Shown here: piece after piece, positions 1-11,368 of the stretch
Position numbering within the stretch: position 1 is the stretch's first letter
How the letters are laid out: every line of letters starts with the position of its first letter
Assembly (NCBI GenBank): GCA_029931535.1
Contig: JAQPZY010001625.1
Coordinates: 2,729,001 to 2,793,000, forward strand
Origin: Margaritifera margaritifera
Lineage: Eukaryota; Mollusca; Bivalvia; Unionida; Margaritiferidae
Direction: 5' to 3'
Length of the DNA: 64,000 nt
The notes under the pieces: model-generated
Database searches by the model: none
Seen by the model: the letters and a program-made list of their open reading frames with translations, nothing else
What the model was told of the DNA's origin: nothing
Program-made: the position numbers and the translations under genes

Positions 1-295
1 ATTGGTTCAATATTTTTTATTTACAGTGTAGCCTTCTCTATCAGTGACCTCCATCAAACTACAACCTCTCATATCCAGCCAGGATCAGATTTTCCTATCT
101 CTTCATTTCATCTACATATTCAGCCTTGCTTCAAAAGCCACCTCCTATTTATAGCCAATTTTTCTGTATCTTGGGTGGCTGAGAGGTTGTGGTGTGTTAT
201 TTTGTGTATATAACTTTTTTTCATAAAGTACACATTTCATTTCAGATCATGAGTCCACAAGGCAGAATTTACCCATATGTTTTAAGGATTGTACA

Positions 296-572
296 TTATA
301 CACCTGTATGTTTTATTATAAATACATTTTATACCTGTATGTTTTAAGGCTTGTACATTTTACACCTGTATGTTTGATTATAAATACATTTTACACCTGT
401 ATGTTTTAAGGCTTGAACATTTTACACCTGTGTGTTTTATTAGAGATACATTTTATACCTGTATGTTTCAAGGCTTGTACATTTTACAACTGTATGTTTT
501 ATTATAAATAAATTTGACACCTGTATGTTTTATGGCTTGTACATTTTACACCTGTATGTTTTAAGGCTTGTA
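296..572. repeat. Minisatellite with 31+31 bp higher-order unit
   Basis: Two related 31-bp subunits alternate: one reads 'acacctgtatgttttaaggc', the other replaces the end with 'attataaataca'. Together they give a period of about 62 bp for 4-5 repeats. The array lies next to the 3' remnant of the Gag-like sequence. Confidence 0.85.
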
Positions 573-1824
573 AAATTTATCCCCTTTTTATAAAACTGCC
601 TCCTAAATTGAGGAGCCTGTTGTCTCCTGAAACTGGATTGAGGTTGAAACTGATGCTGTTGCTGATCAGTATTCAGTCTCTTATCTTTTTGCCGTTGAGG
701 TTGACACCGATTCATTCTGAAAGTCTGGGCAGGATGCATGGCCTGTTGGAGGGGCAGTTCCTGTGCTGCCTGCCTCTTCACTTCCTCTATCCTACCCCCG
801 AATATTAATGGCAATCTAAAGGGTGTCACACAGAGTGCCAAGGAATGGTATGGTTAGAGTGATGATGAGCAAAGACAGGCATCTTGTCTCACCAAATCTA
901 AGTTGGCAGACACCATCATAGCATTAGCCATAGAATGGTGCGCAGTCCAGTTAATGATCTTAGAGATCCTAGCAGTGAATTCCCTGGCATAATTGCTGTC
1001 TGCTTTTTTTGGCAAGGTGAAAAATCACTAGTGATGCTAAGTTACACACTGAAGATGTTGCCAAAATATTATGAACGAGCTTCGAGGTGGCATGAAAGAC
1101 ATTCTTGTCCACCTTGTTGAACTGCAGGGAAGTCATATTCACTGCCACGATTTTCTTATCTAGTGTCAGAAGCTCGGTGGTAATGGTAGTTGACTTTCTG
1201 AGAAAAACACTTCAGAATTTTCTGAGTCACAGATTTTATCTGACAGTCTGAAATTTCCTTTTATTTTCACTAATGGCGGCAGTAGGCAGAAAGAGGGATG
1301 TTCCTCCTCATTTTCCAGGTTAACTGACACTTTGACCTTATAGACCTGTCTCACAGTTGGCGGTGGCAGGCACTCGGAAGCTGGCAACACGTGGTATATT
1401 TCTTTGACAGCCACTATGAAACTCAACTCTGTCCATTCCATAGTTGGATCTAAGTGTGTTAAATCATCAAGGTTATCCCCACACTCACTGTGTGTGTCAT
1501 CCTCATCAGGGTCTACATCCATATCTGTGTAAAACATACCTTGTGGCATAGATGAGGCACTGTCATCATCCCTAAATGTATCACTGTATTGCTCCAAAGG
1601 ATAAGCCATAAATAAATGACTTGCAAGCTGAGATGGCTGAGTAAGTTTTGCCAGTATGGCCGGCTGAAGAATATGATTCCTGGATGGCCGGCTGGTCAGC
1701 TCAATTGCCAGCTACATGTTATGCATGGCTGCCAGCTAGATGGGCAGTTTGCTGGCCGGTTTTGGAACCACCCATGTGGAAAGTGCGGTGAAATGGATGG
1801 ACCGATCAGTCTGATCCCTGTTGG

Positions 1825-2068
1825 GGGCCCTGGGTGGCCAAGTGGTCTAAGGTGCTAGCCTTTACAGATCACTGACATTTCACCTCTGTCCGCTTGGGTT
1901 TAAGTCTCGGGCTCGGCCAATGTGGGTATGTGAGAAAGCTTGCCAGTAGCTTCCATGGGTCGGTGGTTCTTCCTGGGATTTTCCTGGGTTCTTCCTCCAC
2001 CAAATATACTGACCACCATGTATAGCCTATCATGTGCTGAAAAATGGCGTTAAACCCATACCAACCAA
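1825..2068 (+). mobile_element. tRNA-headed SINE, full length, with imperfect target duplication
   Basis: The head 'gggtggccaagtggtctaag' looks like a Leu/Ser-type tRNA A box, and 'gggtttaagtc' is a B box about 45 nt later. Then come a central 'ttcctccaccaaatatactg' motif and the tail 'ggcgttaaacccataccaac'. The flanks 1811-1824 (ctgatccctgttgg) and 2069-2083 (ctgatcactgtatgg) look like an aged target-site duplication. The element sits inside the decayed Gag sequence and so is younger than it. Other copies are at 25545-25790, 63831-64000 and 34541-34618. Confidence 0.85.
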
Positions 2069-2309
2069 CTGATCACTGTATGGTTCCACATATCATGGCA
2101 CTAATGGCTGGTATGTGACATGGCTCACCAAAGTGACAGATTTCCGGTAACTAGACAATAGGCATGGCGAGGTGGTTGGCTGGATTGACAGGTTGGTAGC
2201 CGGAATGGTGTCATATGGCATGAAAGGATGCTGAAATGGATCATCAAAATCCAAGAAAAACACCATGCACCTGGACTTACACGTCCAAAGGCCATTCATG
2301 GACATGTGG

Positions 2310-2342
2310 GCGGGTGGGGGGGGGGAGGAGGAGGAGGGGCTC
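2310..2342 (+). repeat. G-rich run
   Basis: A run of ten G followed by GGA repeats, able in principle to form a G-quadruplex. It is a short low-complexity tract in the Gag-like region with no other support. Confidence 0.6.
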
Positions 2343-2780
2343 CAAATTATCCATGGAGGTTTGTGATGGATGTATGGGCAATAACTTTACCTGAATTTAG
2401 CAACTGCGTCATCACTTTCAGCACCAGTCAATGCATCTGTAGCTTTAACAGACCCTGGAAAGAATCTGAGGATGGCAATTCTGCAACCACTTGTTCCTGC
2501 AATTCTTCTGATGACATTGTTGCAGTTGACATTATAATTTTTATGTCTAATTTTTGCTGGAGGGGGGACCATCATGACGTCCCCCACTATGCTAGCAATC
2601 GATGCCGTCTTCAGGTGAAGGCCTAAGATGTCTCACTGCTCCATACAAGACTTCACAAATTTCTCCTTCCTTTTGATACTTTTCACAATACTGTGGACCA
2701 GTTATTTTCTGACCATAAGGCACACACATTGCATGCAGAGGACTATAAACAATTGGTGCAAGCAAGACACATCTCATGCG

Positions 2781-3299
2781 TGTCCTTACCAGCTTTAAAT
2801 TTCTTGCATTTGCTACATTTCGTCATTGGTATTTAACTGAAATGACAAGAACAACAAAAACATGCTATGAGCATGAATATAAACCAACAAACACGTACCA
2901 ACGATACCATGTTGGAGCACAAGTTCAGAATAAACAAAACCCACAACTTTGTACAAATTAACATAAATATTGATCAAAAGTCAAAAATAATGTTTACCAC
3001 ATGTAGTAAAAACCTTACTACACTCTAATACACTGACTTTCTGGATAGATGGGTATGGTATATAGACAAAAAAATGCATTTTTCTTCTTTTCAGGAGGGC
3101 TTGATTCAATAGGTGGCAGAGTTTATTTTTCTAACATTAATGTGATTGGAGAATGTGTTCAAAGGAAAATAAAATATCTGGGAAAAACTATCCATGGCAG
3201 CATAAGACTTTCAAAATTTTATTTCAATATTTCACACTGATTGTTATAAAAACAGCTGTCATACCACTGAACCACTAATAAGTAAGTTCAACTCTACCA
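2781..3299. other. NOM1 3' flank, nothing recognised
   Basis: AT-rich sequence without coding or repeat signal. The closest AATAAA downstream of the NOM1 stop on the minus strand is at 3223-3218, roughly 700 nt away; another is at 3127-3122. Either could mark the NOM1 poly(A) site, but there is no transcript evidence. Confidence 0.4.
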
Positions 3300-3309
3300 A
3301 TATCTTAAA

Positions 3310-3460
3310 GAGGATTATTTGCCCAAATTTAGTTCTGCATGAGCTGAAAGTGATGCATCAAAAGTGTAAGGTTCCTTGTGAAGCAGATCAAATTGTCAAG
3401 CAGAGCTATCCTCCAAAATGCAGGCTCTACTTCCGATACTGGATACTGACTGATGCACAT
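3310..3460 (-). pseudogene. Broken duplicate of the last NOM1 exon
   Basis: On the minus strand this segment aligns with the middle of exon 14 (about 3985-4120). Shared blocks include 'gaggatagct.tgcttga.aa' and 'tttgatgcatcactttc' against 'tttttgcatcactttctc'. In the exon frame it still reads ARG-ILE-ALA-LEU-LEU-ASP (RIALLD), then a 1-nt deletion shifts the frame, and a stop follows. Similarity fades beyond about 3460 on one side and 3310 on the other. It lies 460 nt past the NOM1 stop, so it is either a local duplicate of the final exon or a relic of an alternative last exon. The alignment was made by eye. Confidence 0.72.
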
Positions 3461-3919
3461 GACACATCATACATGACAAAATGATGGTTGTCATGGAGCT
3501 ACATGTTGTATATGTGTCTCCTTTTAGTTATAAATTTTGTCTCATTGACATTAAAATTGCATGTACCATTTTCACACATTTGGACAAATTTTCCAACCAG
3601 CTCAATACATATTTTTGACACAATTTCCTTTTCACCTATTGAATTAGATTTCTACCATTAGATCTTTTAGATACCCCATATATATAAAATCATTCCTTCT
3701 GATCAGGATATCCAGGTTATCCTCCATGTGTGAGATATGAAACTAAGTCTAAGTCCATACTACAAAGCAGGCATCTTAGGTGACACCACCAGTCCTAACT
3801 CAGTGGTTACAACAGTTGTAACTCATTCAAACCATTTGCTTGGCAAGAAGATATGCCTCAAGATACTGCTTGAGGCAGTTAGGAATATCAATATTTTAAG
3901 TTCACAAAGCTTCTTTTGG
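3461..3919. other. NOM1: Presumed NOM1 3' UTR
   Basis: Directly follows the stop codon on the minus strand. It holds no AATAAA or ATTAAA, so if it is UTR the transcript probably runs past 3460, through the exon duplicate. Confidence 0.4.
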
Positions 3920-4201
3920 TTATAACAACATAGTAGTCCTAGTAGTAGATAAGATTCTATCTGCAAGTTCGACCCTCTCTTGCAACAGAGGATTTTTCTG
4001 TCCATCTTTATTTTTCTGTCTGAGGAGAAAGTGATGCAAAAAGAGTCTGAGTCCCTCATGAAGCAGATGCAATTTATCAAGCAAAGCTATCCTCTGAAAC
4101 ACAGCCTCCACTATGGAATCTGGGTAATTCAACAGAAGATCTGTTAGAATCTGTTTCAGCAGATGGACCATTGGCTTCTCCAGATTACCAAATGAAACGG
4201 T
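3920..4201 (-). CDS. NOM1: NOM1 exon 14 (last): C-terminal tail and stop
   Basis: The acceptor 'atttcag' precedes 4201 and the exon begins in phase 0 with TVSFGNLEKPMVHLL, matching the family's VVEFSELDKPRVHFL. It encodes visible residues 737-829. Then come KQILTDLLL, a helix ending in RIALLDKLHLLHEGLRLFLHHFLL (family: L.LREGLKLFI.HFLL) and a charged end with LQERVELADRIL. The TAA stop is at 3922-3920. This conserved C-terminal block follows the MA3 domain in all NOM1 proteins I recall. A broken copy of part of it lies at 3310-3460. Confidence 0.95.
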   Translation of the reverse strand, partial: TVSFGNLEKPMVHLLKQILTDLLLNYPDSIVEAVFQRIALLDKLHLLHEGLRLFLHHFLLRQKNKDGQKNPLLQERVELADRILSTTRTTMLL

Positions 4202-5068
4202 CTGAAATACAAATAATTAAAATATTGGAGAATTTGTGCAGTAAGATCTGTCTGTGAAGGACATTAATGTTATGACAAAATCTCCCCATTGTGGGCTCAG
4301 GGAGTTTTGAAGTAAGAAGGAACTAAGATACATTTCCATCAGTTTCAATTGTAATTTTTATTATCGTCTGAAAAAAAAACAACAATATGTACAGCTGAAT
4401 TGTTTTTTCTTGTTCATAACTTAAGTCTGATTTTTAATGGGCAAGAAAACAGGGTATGTGATTCCAACCCCCAAAATGCAATATAATGCATATAACAAGA
4501 ACAAAATATCATAAAATTAGTATGTCATATTCCTTGATAAGAACTTCTTTGGGAAATTTCAACCCAAAATAATATTTTGCAGTGGCAATTTCTAGTGATT
4601 TGAAATGGAACATTCACATTAAAATAATATGCACAAAGCCAAGGTCTATTGAGACCAAACTTATCATTTTGCAAACAAAATGTGAAAGAATTAGCTTTCA
4701 AAGGTTTATTTAGACCTATTTTATAATATGCTTCTATAGTTAGGACCCCCACTCCCAAGTATTACAGGATGAGCTTGACAAAGTCCAAAAGCATGCAGCC
4801 ATATTTGTTACATCCAATTATGACTACACACCAGGAAGTATGAACCCAATAGTGAATAACTTGTCTTAGAAGCCTTTAAACCAATGCAGATTGGAAAATT
4901 GATTCATAACATTTTACAAGAGTTTACAAAATCCCCGCTACAATTTGACCAAATCAAAAAGAACTAGCAAAAAACAGCATTAATGTACCTTTAAGACACA
5001 GATAGTTACAAATTTTGTTTTTTTCCCCAAAGAATCATCAAAGATCTGAATTTTTTTACCACAACTAT

Positions 5069-5289
5069 TACCGTATATACTCGAGTATAAACTGAGTCCA
5101 AATGCAAACAACATAGACCCTGATCTGTTATTGCATAATGCGCCAGCAGATCAGGGTCTATGTTGCTTGTTCTACTGATTAGTCCTTACAAACTGCATTG
5201 ACCCAGATCTGCCGGCGCATTATGCGATGGCAGATCTGGGTCTATGCAGTTTGCAGTTGGTATTAGCTTATACGCGAGTATATATGGTA
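5069..5289. mobile_element. 221-bp TIR/triple-hairpin element, copy 1
   Basis: The ends are inverted: 'taccgtatatactcg' on the left and 'cgagtatatatggta' on the right, with TA at both edges. Inside are two further hairpins: 'catagaccctgatctg'/'cagatcagggtctatg' and 'gacccagatctgcc'/'ggcagatctgggtc'. Six full copies in the window all measure exactly 221 bp. No coding capacity. A TA target suggests mobilisation by a Tc1/mariner-type transposase, but that is inference. Confidence 0.88.
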
Positions 5290-5580
5290 ATCACAACTGC
5301 TGAACTTCTGTAACATCAAACTGATGCATTTTTAAAATTAATATGATCCAATTTTTTCTGCAATGCATTAATGTTATTTTGATACGGCACCAAACTAATC
5401 AAGATCACACACATCCAAGTTTGTATTTTTGGACCATGTGAGGTTCCTAAACAATCAGCCTCACCAATTGAAAAGGAACATATTAGGGACATGCTTTTAT
5501 TTTTAGGTGATGTGGCACAAATATCTGTGATGGGCTGTCCTACAAAAAAATACTAGCAAAGCAAGCCATCAGAGGAGACA

Positions 5581-5801
5581 TACCATCTATACTCGCATAT
5601 AAACCGGGTCAAACTGCAAACAACATAGACCATGATCTGCTGGTGCATTATGCACCGGCAGATCAGGGTCTACGTTGTTTTTTCTACTGATTAGTCCTTA
5701 CAAACTGCATAGACCCAGATCTGCCAGCGCATTATGCAATGGCAGATCTGGGTCTATGAAGTTTGCAGTTGGTATTAGCTTATACGCGAGTATATACAGT
5801 A
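5581..5801. mobile_element. 221-bp TIR/triple-hairpin element, copy 2
   Basis: Ends 'taccatctatactcg' and 'cgagtatatacagta', same order of internal hairpins as copy 1. It lies only 291 bp from copy 1 in the same orientation. Confidence 0.88.
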
Positions 5802-6032
5802 GTAACATATAACGATAATACCAAAGAAATGTCAATGTATTTGTGAATAAAATGGTGTTGGGTGTGAGAGGGATATGCTACTTGCACTTGAAAACATAAC
5901 GGTTGTGCACTAGTCCACCGTGTATTAATCAGGAGGTACATGTATGGCCACAGTATTAGGCTACATGCTCAACAGCTCATGGTACAGGAATCAATGCCAA
6001 AAAGGCTTATATTTCAGCATTATGCACATGTA

Positions 6033-6626
6033 GTTGCTGAATTTACATATCTTAAGGAGTTTTACTAATGATTTACTGAATTACATACCTTAAGGAGTTT
6101 TACCAATGATTTGGTGAATTACATACCTTAACGAGTTGCACTAATGAGTTGCTGAATTTACATACCTTAATGAGTTTTACTAATTGGTTGCTGAATTTAC
6201 ATATCTTAACGAGTTTTACTAATGATTTACTGAATTTACAAACCTTAAGGATTTTTATTAATGATTTACTGAATTACATACCTTAAGGATTTTTATTAAT
6301 GATTTGCTGAATTACATACCTTAAGGAGTTTAATAATGATTTGCTGAATTACATACCTTAAGGAGTTTAATAATGAGTTGCTGAATTACATACCTTAATG
6401 AGTTTAATAATGATTTGCTGAATTACATACCTTAATGAGCTTAATAATGAGTTGCTGAATTACATACCTTAACGAGTTTAAAAATGAGTTGCTTAATTAC
6501 ATACCTTAATGAGTTTTACTAATGATTTCCTGAATTTACATACCTTAACGAGTTTTACTAATGATTTCCTGAATTTACATACCTCAACGAGTTTTACTAA
6601 TGATTTGCTGAATTACATACCTTAAG
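6033..6626. repeat. 38-bp minisatellite, about 15 copies
   Basis: The unit is roughly 'gaattacataccttaaggag' plus 'ttttactaatgatttgct'. Units vary by indels of 1-3 bp and by substitutions in 'ttaaggag/ttaatgag/ttaacgag'. Confidence 0.92.
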
Positions 6627-7570
6627 ATGCAGCTCACAGTTTCAAGGTATGCAAGGGTTAAATCTGAGCCCTGCTATATGCTGACCACTGCCATGGTTGA
6701 CAATAAAAAGGGTTTAATAAATAGTCCTCTATGAGCAAGTGTCCCTGACATAGAGGTGCCTACTAAGGTAGGTTCCACTGATTCTAACATTTCTGACAGC
6801 ACAATTTTTGGGTAAATATTGTACTTAATTAGGATGTTACATGGCACTCTTAAGAAAAGGTTCAACTGTAAATTGTGGTTTGTCTTTCTAAGTTTTGACT
6901 CAGAATTTCAAGAATCATATCAACAGTAGTGGAGAATAAATTGTGTAGTCTTTCTACATGCACCAATGTCGAAACATTTTCCCTAGGTAGGGAACAAAAA
7001 ACAAATACAAAATGTACCTAGATCACATAAAGTTGACATCGTTTGAGGTCTATTGACATAGCAAACATAACTAAACTGCTATTTTTACTGTGCCAGTTGT
7101 TAATATGTCTCAGTGATCTAATTTTCATTGTGCCAGTTGTAAATATGTCTCAGTGATCTAATTTTCATAGGTCGGTATTGTACTCAACAAGATGCATCCA
7201 CACACAAAACTGCATGACTCAAAAGTGGGATGGACAGAAGGAGGGACAGATGAATGGAAAAGGATAACTCTATATACCTCTGTCACATCTGTGGCAGGGC
7301 AGTCAAACAGATAGAGAAAAGTTCATCCAAGTAGTACTTTTTCCTTTAAGCACACTAGAATATAATTCTCCCTGGCAAATTATACCAGCAAATATAAGAG
7401 TTAACCAACCTTGTTACATTATACAGTTTTGTTTTGTTTTGCTTCCATCTGATTTTGAATTCAACTGATACAACTGTAACTTACTTGCACAAGCCTTTGT
7501 TTTGAGCGCGTTGTATAAGAACAATAAAAAATATATAAACAGTCTCGAGTTAAGGATACCTAAAAATATT

Positions 7571-7685
7571 CGATTAATTTTGATATGCTCTCCCTCAAAA
7601 TGGAACTTGCCTTTCTTTCAGTCATGGATGACTGACTGAAAGAAAGGCAAGTTCCATTTTGGAGGAATGCAAATCAAAATGGCAA
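7571..7685. repeat. Near-perfect long hairpin (115 nt), MITE relic or hairpin-RNA candidate
   Basis: The arms at 7596-7624 and 7633-7661 are perfect 29-bp reverse complements ('caaaatggaacttgccttt' and so on) around an 8-nt loop. Pairing continues outward with few mismatches to about 7571 and 7685 ('attttgatatgc' against 'gcaaatcaaaat'), giving a stem of about 55 bp. It lies in a NOM1 intron and would fold in the pre-mRNA. No second copy was seen in the window. Confidence 0.8.
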
Positions 7686-8236
7686 TGAAAAATGTACATT
7701 AATATCCACAATTTTTGTACACTTGTAATAATATTTTTTCAGTGTGCAAAAAATGACATGTAAAAAAATATCAATTTCTGAGGTGCTCAAAATTTGGAGA
7801 TAAAATTTAAAATAAAATACGTGGAAATTTTTTTTTATGAAAAACCGAAGACAGACTGCACTAGTTACCACATAGCAAAATGTTTTTTTTTTACCAGTAA
7901 AAAGTGCAGAGCTTTGGGCCCAAATTTTGGGTTGAAGTTTTTGGCAGTTTTCAGTTTATTGAGGTCACAGACATAAGAATGTGCTACATCGGGACTGAGC
8001 AAGTTATTTAAGTTTTTCCAAGTATATGAGTGATTGATATTAAGTAATCAAAGCTTTACTGTATTCAGTAATTAGATTACATTACAACATCTGCATGGTT
8101 TGCTTATCTAACTTTCCACTGATCCTTGAATATCATCAAACAAAGAAATTAGACATTCTTTTTTAAATGCAGTATCTAGTTCTTGTATGCAAAATAAAGG
8201 AACATGAAAGGACAAAAACCATGTTTTCTGGGGACA

Positions 8237-8457
8237 TACCGTATATACTCGCGTATAATCTGGGTCCAAATGCAAACAACATAGACCCTGATCTGTTGTC
8301 GCATAATGTGCCAGAAGATCAAGGTCTATATTGTTTGTTCAACTGATTAGTCCTTACAAACTGCATAAACCCAGATCTGCCGTTGCATAATGCGATGGCA
8401 GATCTGGGTCTATGCAGTTTGCAGTTGGTATCGGATTATATGTGAGTATATACGGTA
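8237..8457. mobile_element. 221-bp TIR/triple-hairpin element, copy 3
   Basis: Ends 'taccgtatatactcg' and 'gagtatatacggta'. The internal hairpins are as in copy 1, with a few substitutions, mostly at CpG sites (for example 'tgtgagtata' for 'cgcgagtata'). Confidence 0.88.
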
Positions 8458-8509
8458 AATGAACCAAAGACTATGGCCGTGCATGCTTTCTATTCACCTT
8501 TTAACTCTT

Positions 8510-9370
8510 CATGCCATAATACTTCTAGCTACTGACTATTTCATGTCCATCTTCATTAAATTTACATTACAGAATCAACAAAAGTATTGCATCAAGCCAA
8601 TCTCATGACCTTTTCCCTATCAATGACCTTGACCTTTGAACTAAGGACATGTCACTATTGAATTATAAGGTATGGACCTGTGTAAAGTTTCATCAAAATA
8701 TATGTGGGGACTAAAATGAGACTGTCAGGATAAGAAACAGGGTACTGACTTATATTATCCCCTGTTGTAAACTTGACCTTGAGGTAGGGGGTATAAATGT
8801 GAATACGTGAGACACTGTCAAGTCAAAATATATAAAAGACAAAAGTTTCATTGAAATATCTTCGTTGGTTTTTACATTATACCTATACAGGGATAGAGAT
8901 CACTGATTTATATTTTCCCTTGCCCTAACCTTGACCTTGAGATGGGGTGTGGCTATGGCATTTTGACACACTGTCTAGCCATGATATATAACTTGTCAAG
9001 GTTTTATTAAAATATCTTAAGTGGTTTAAACTTATAGTCCAGACAAGCATAAAAGCCACAAAATTACATTTTCTCATGCTATGACTTTGACCTTAGTGCA
9101 GGGGACATGGTTATGGTATGCGACATTCCATTTATAAATGATATATAACTGGCTAAAGTTTCACTAAATCATCTTCGGTGGTTGAAAATTACACACCAGA
9201 TGAGGATACAAGTCACAGAATTACATTTTCCCTTGCCATGACCTTGGCATTAAGGCAGGTGGCCTGGCTATAATATGCAACACATTATCTAGTTATGATA
9301 TATACTTGTGCAAAGTTTCATGAAGATCTCTTCAACTGTTACAAAATTATGGGCCAGACAGTCAAATAAT
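8510..9370 (+). mobile_element. Pearl-like tandem-core array (about 150-bp units)
   Basis: Five diverged units each carry 'ccttgaccttgag', a 'gacacactgtc' block, 'gatatataact', then 'aaagtttcat.aaaatatctt' and 'ggtt'. Variable-number cores of this size between conserved ends are the published structure of bivalve pearl elements, later linked to Helitrons. The ends were not defined here. Confidence 0.6.
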
Positions 9371-9544
9371 AACAGAATGACAACCCCTTGGCACAACAGA
9401 TCAAACTTAACATTGCCAAGTAAAAAAAAAGTATTAAAACTGGTCCAGGGATTGGTTCTGAAGTTAAATCATATAATTTATACTAACGTTTGTGAAGCAA
9501 CTGGTTACATGCAACAGCAAACAGTCTCTCTATTGCAAATTAAT

Positions 9545-9702
9545 TGATGATTAGCGTTACAGCAATACATTAAACGTTGCATTGTGCTGAAGCAACTGGA
9601 GAAAGGTGTCTTGTCCAGAGTCACACCATGGCCGGTCTTGGCAGGCTTCAAACGTGCATCCCTCTGGTTGCAAGTCCAGCATGCTAAGCAATGAGCCATG
9701 TA
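9545..9702 (-). mobile_element. SINE with tRNA-like head and CORE/Deu-like block
   Basis: On the minus strand the head is 'tggctcattgcttagcatgc', a B-box-like 'gtttgaagcct' follows about 40 nt later, then 'ctggacaagacacctttctc'. That last block resembles the 'ttgggcaagtcacttaacct' motif of widely conserved SINE central domains. A family name would need a database search. Confidence 0.6.
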
Positions 9703-10146
9703 TTACAGACCAGGGTTCCATTTAACACTATGCTTTGCCTATAAATTTTGCTACTGTGTATGATCTACGATTTTAATAAGAGAACTGCCAATGGCAGTAT
9801 GTCCAAATTGCAAACCATGAAATCTAGTTCAGAATGGCCAAGTTTTCACTGATGGCTGTAATATGCCCCATGAAACACTGACATACCAAGTCATGTGACT
9901 CTACAAGTTAACAGTCTCTAAGAAAATGACCTAAATGCAAACTCTGACCCCTGTGTTAACACCAGACAGATGGACCGAGTTCCAGATACATCAACAATTC
10001 ATAATCTGCAATTTCTTTGCAATCCAACCAGAAAGCTTCATGACAAACCTTTATCATTATTCATGCAAACGTAACCATTCACAGAAGTTATATCTTTTCG
10101 TCATGTTATCTGCCAATAAAGCTAAGATTAAAAAAGTAAATCTGAC

Positions 10147-10278
10147 CTTGAAGAGAGACAAGGACATAGCCTTGGTTGCTAAGAGATGGGTGATGAATTT
10201 TCCCAGGTTACAGCAGTTGTGCTCTGATAAGTTTTCCAATTCTTTAAACTTGTCCCACAAACAAAACTGGAATGTCAT
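10147..10278 (-). CDS. NOM1: NOM1 exon 13: end of MA3 region
   Basis: 132 nt, phase 0 at both ends, acceptor 'cttttcag' and donor 'aag|gtcaga'. It encodes visible residues 693-736: MTFQFCLWDKFKELENL, then CNLGKFITHLLATKAMSLSLFK. The family reads MTFQFSIWDKFRDLENL and LVHLVAHLLKTKSLSLSILK, so nearly every position is conserved or similar. The segment forms the last helices of the MA3 domain and the link to the C-terminal tail. Confidence 0.96.
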
Positions 10279-10556
10279 CTGAAAAGAGACAGAAATTGAT
10301 GACCTAAATAGTTACTAGAAGTATGCAGTAAAGGTTCCATTCTGGAGTTCCACATTTTTGCACAGGGTTCAAAATTTAAAGAAAAGGTATTACCCTGAAT
10401 TTCCTCACTGTTAATCCTTGTTATACAAAAATGTGTATATCCTAAGGGAAGTTTAAAGAATCTACAATTTACTTTATTTTGAATGATGGGGGTTTGAAAG
10501 TACATGGCTAGACCTAACATTTGATGTGCATCTCAAAGAAGATTGCTAGCTCTGCA

Positions 10557-10777
10557 TACTGTATATCCTCGCGTATAAGCTGGGTCCAAATGCAAACAAC
10601 ATAGACCCTTATCTGCCGTCACATAATGCACTGGCAGATCAGGGTCTATGTTGTTTGTTCTACTGATTAGTCCTTACAAACTGCATAGACCCAGATCAGC
10701 CAGTGAATTATGCAACAGCAGATCTGGGTCTATGCAGTTTGCAGTTGGTATGCGCTTATACGCGAGTATATACAGTA
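10557..10777. mobile_element. 221-bp TIR/triple-hairpin element, copy 4
   Basis: Ends 'tactgtatatcctcg' and 'cgagtatatacagta'. Both internal hairpins are present, with one mismatch pair in the second. Confidence 0.88.
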
Positions 10778-11368
10778 GCTATTTTCACTTTCTAAACTTC
10801 ATTGGTAAATTATAAAAAAATAAGCCAATAATGTTTTCTTTATTTTTTTAAATATTTTAAACTTTCATAAGTGTACTTTCAGAAAACAGTAATACCAACA
10901 CAATGAAAATTCATTTATGTATTTCAAGGAGAAGGAAAAGTTAGAGTACTATGCGCTATTTCAAGCACATTTCCTGAGCACAAAGAGGCCGTAATTTCCA
11001 TCAGCTGTCTACTTCAGACAGCACATGATTTTGCTAATAGTGATAAATAACAAATGTCAATCCAAGTAGGTGAAAGACACACAATTATATGTTAGTTTTC
11101 TCCACACTGTGAGAGTTTTAAAGCACTTTCAGCAATGGCTTCAAAACTCTGAAACAAAAGCAGCACTTGGACCCCTAATTACATCTGCTAGCCCCATCCC
11201 CTGATGTGGATCAAGATTCTAAGAAAGTTGTGCTAGTCACTGAACCACTCCTGACTTAATCATTTCACAGCTATGCTGGCAAAGGATAAATCATACAACA
11301 TAGCACAAATGCATGCATTTACTCATTAAAGTATGATTATCAATAATGTTGATGATGATGATTCTCAC

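Larger units (their letters stand above)
575..2780 (-). pseudogene. Decayed Gag-like sequence of a DIRS-type (tyrosine recombinase) retroelement
   Basis: Read on the minus strand, three frames together give a Gag-like protein broken by frameshifts and stops. The pieces are: about 2777-2390 (contains ASIVGDVMMVPPPAK), 1609-1166 (147 residues: acidic stretch, then MEWTELSFIVAVKEIYHVLP), and 1160-590 (contains HHSMANAMMVSANLDLVRQD, then a Q/R-rich end with QSSFRRQQAPQFRRQF). The acidic-then-helical layout and basic Q/R-rich tail resemble the first ORF of DIRS-like elements as I remember them. No reverse transcriptase lies alongside. A SINE at 1825-2068 splits the sequence. Retroelement Gag is fairly sure; DIRS membership is inferred. 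Confidence 0.6.
4202..10146 (-). other. NOM1: NOM1 intron 13 (5.9 kb)
   Basis: Donor 'aag|gtcaga' at 10146, acceptor at 4202. Contents: 221-bp elements at 5069, 5581 and 8237; a 38-bp array at 6033-6626; a long hairpin at 7571-7685; a pearl-like array at 8510-9370; and a SINE at 9545-9702. The stretches 4202-5068, 6630-7570, 7690-8236 and 9703-10146 are AT-rich with nothing recognised. Confidence 0.85.

Noticed and set aside
5060..5300. 'cacaact' on both sides of the first 221-bp element as a longer target duplication
   Set aside because: The repeats are not in register with the element ends and other copies lack them; TA is the better-supported target.
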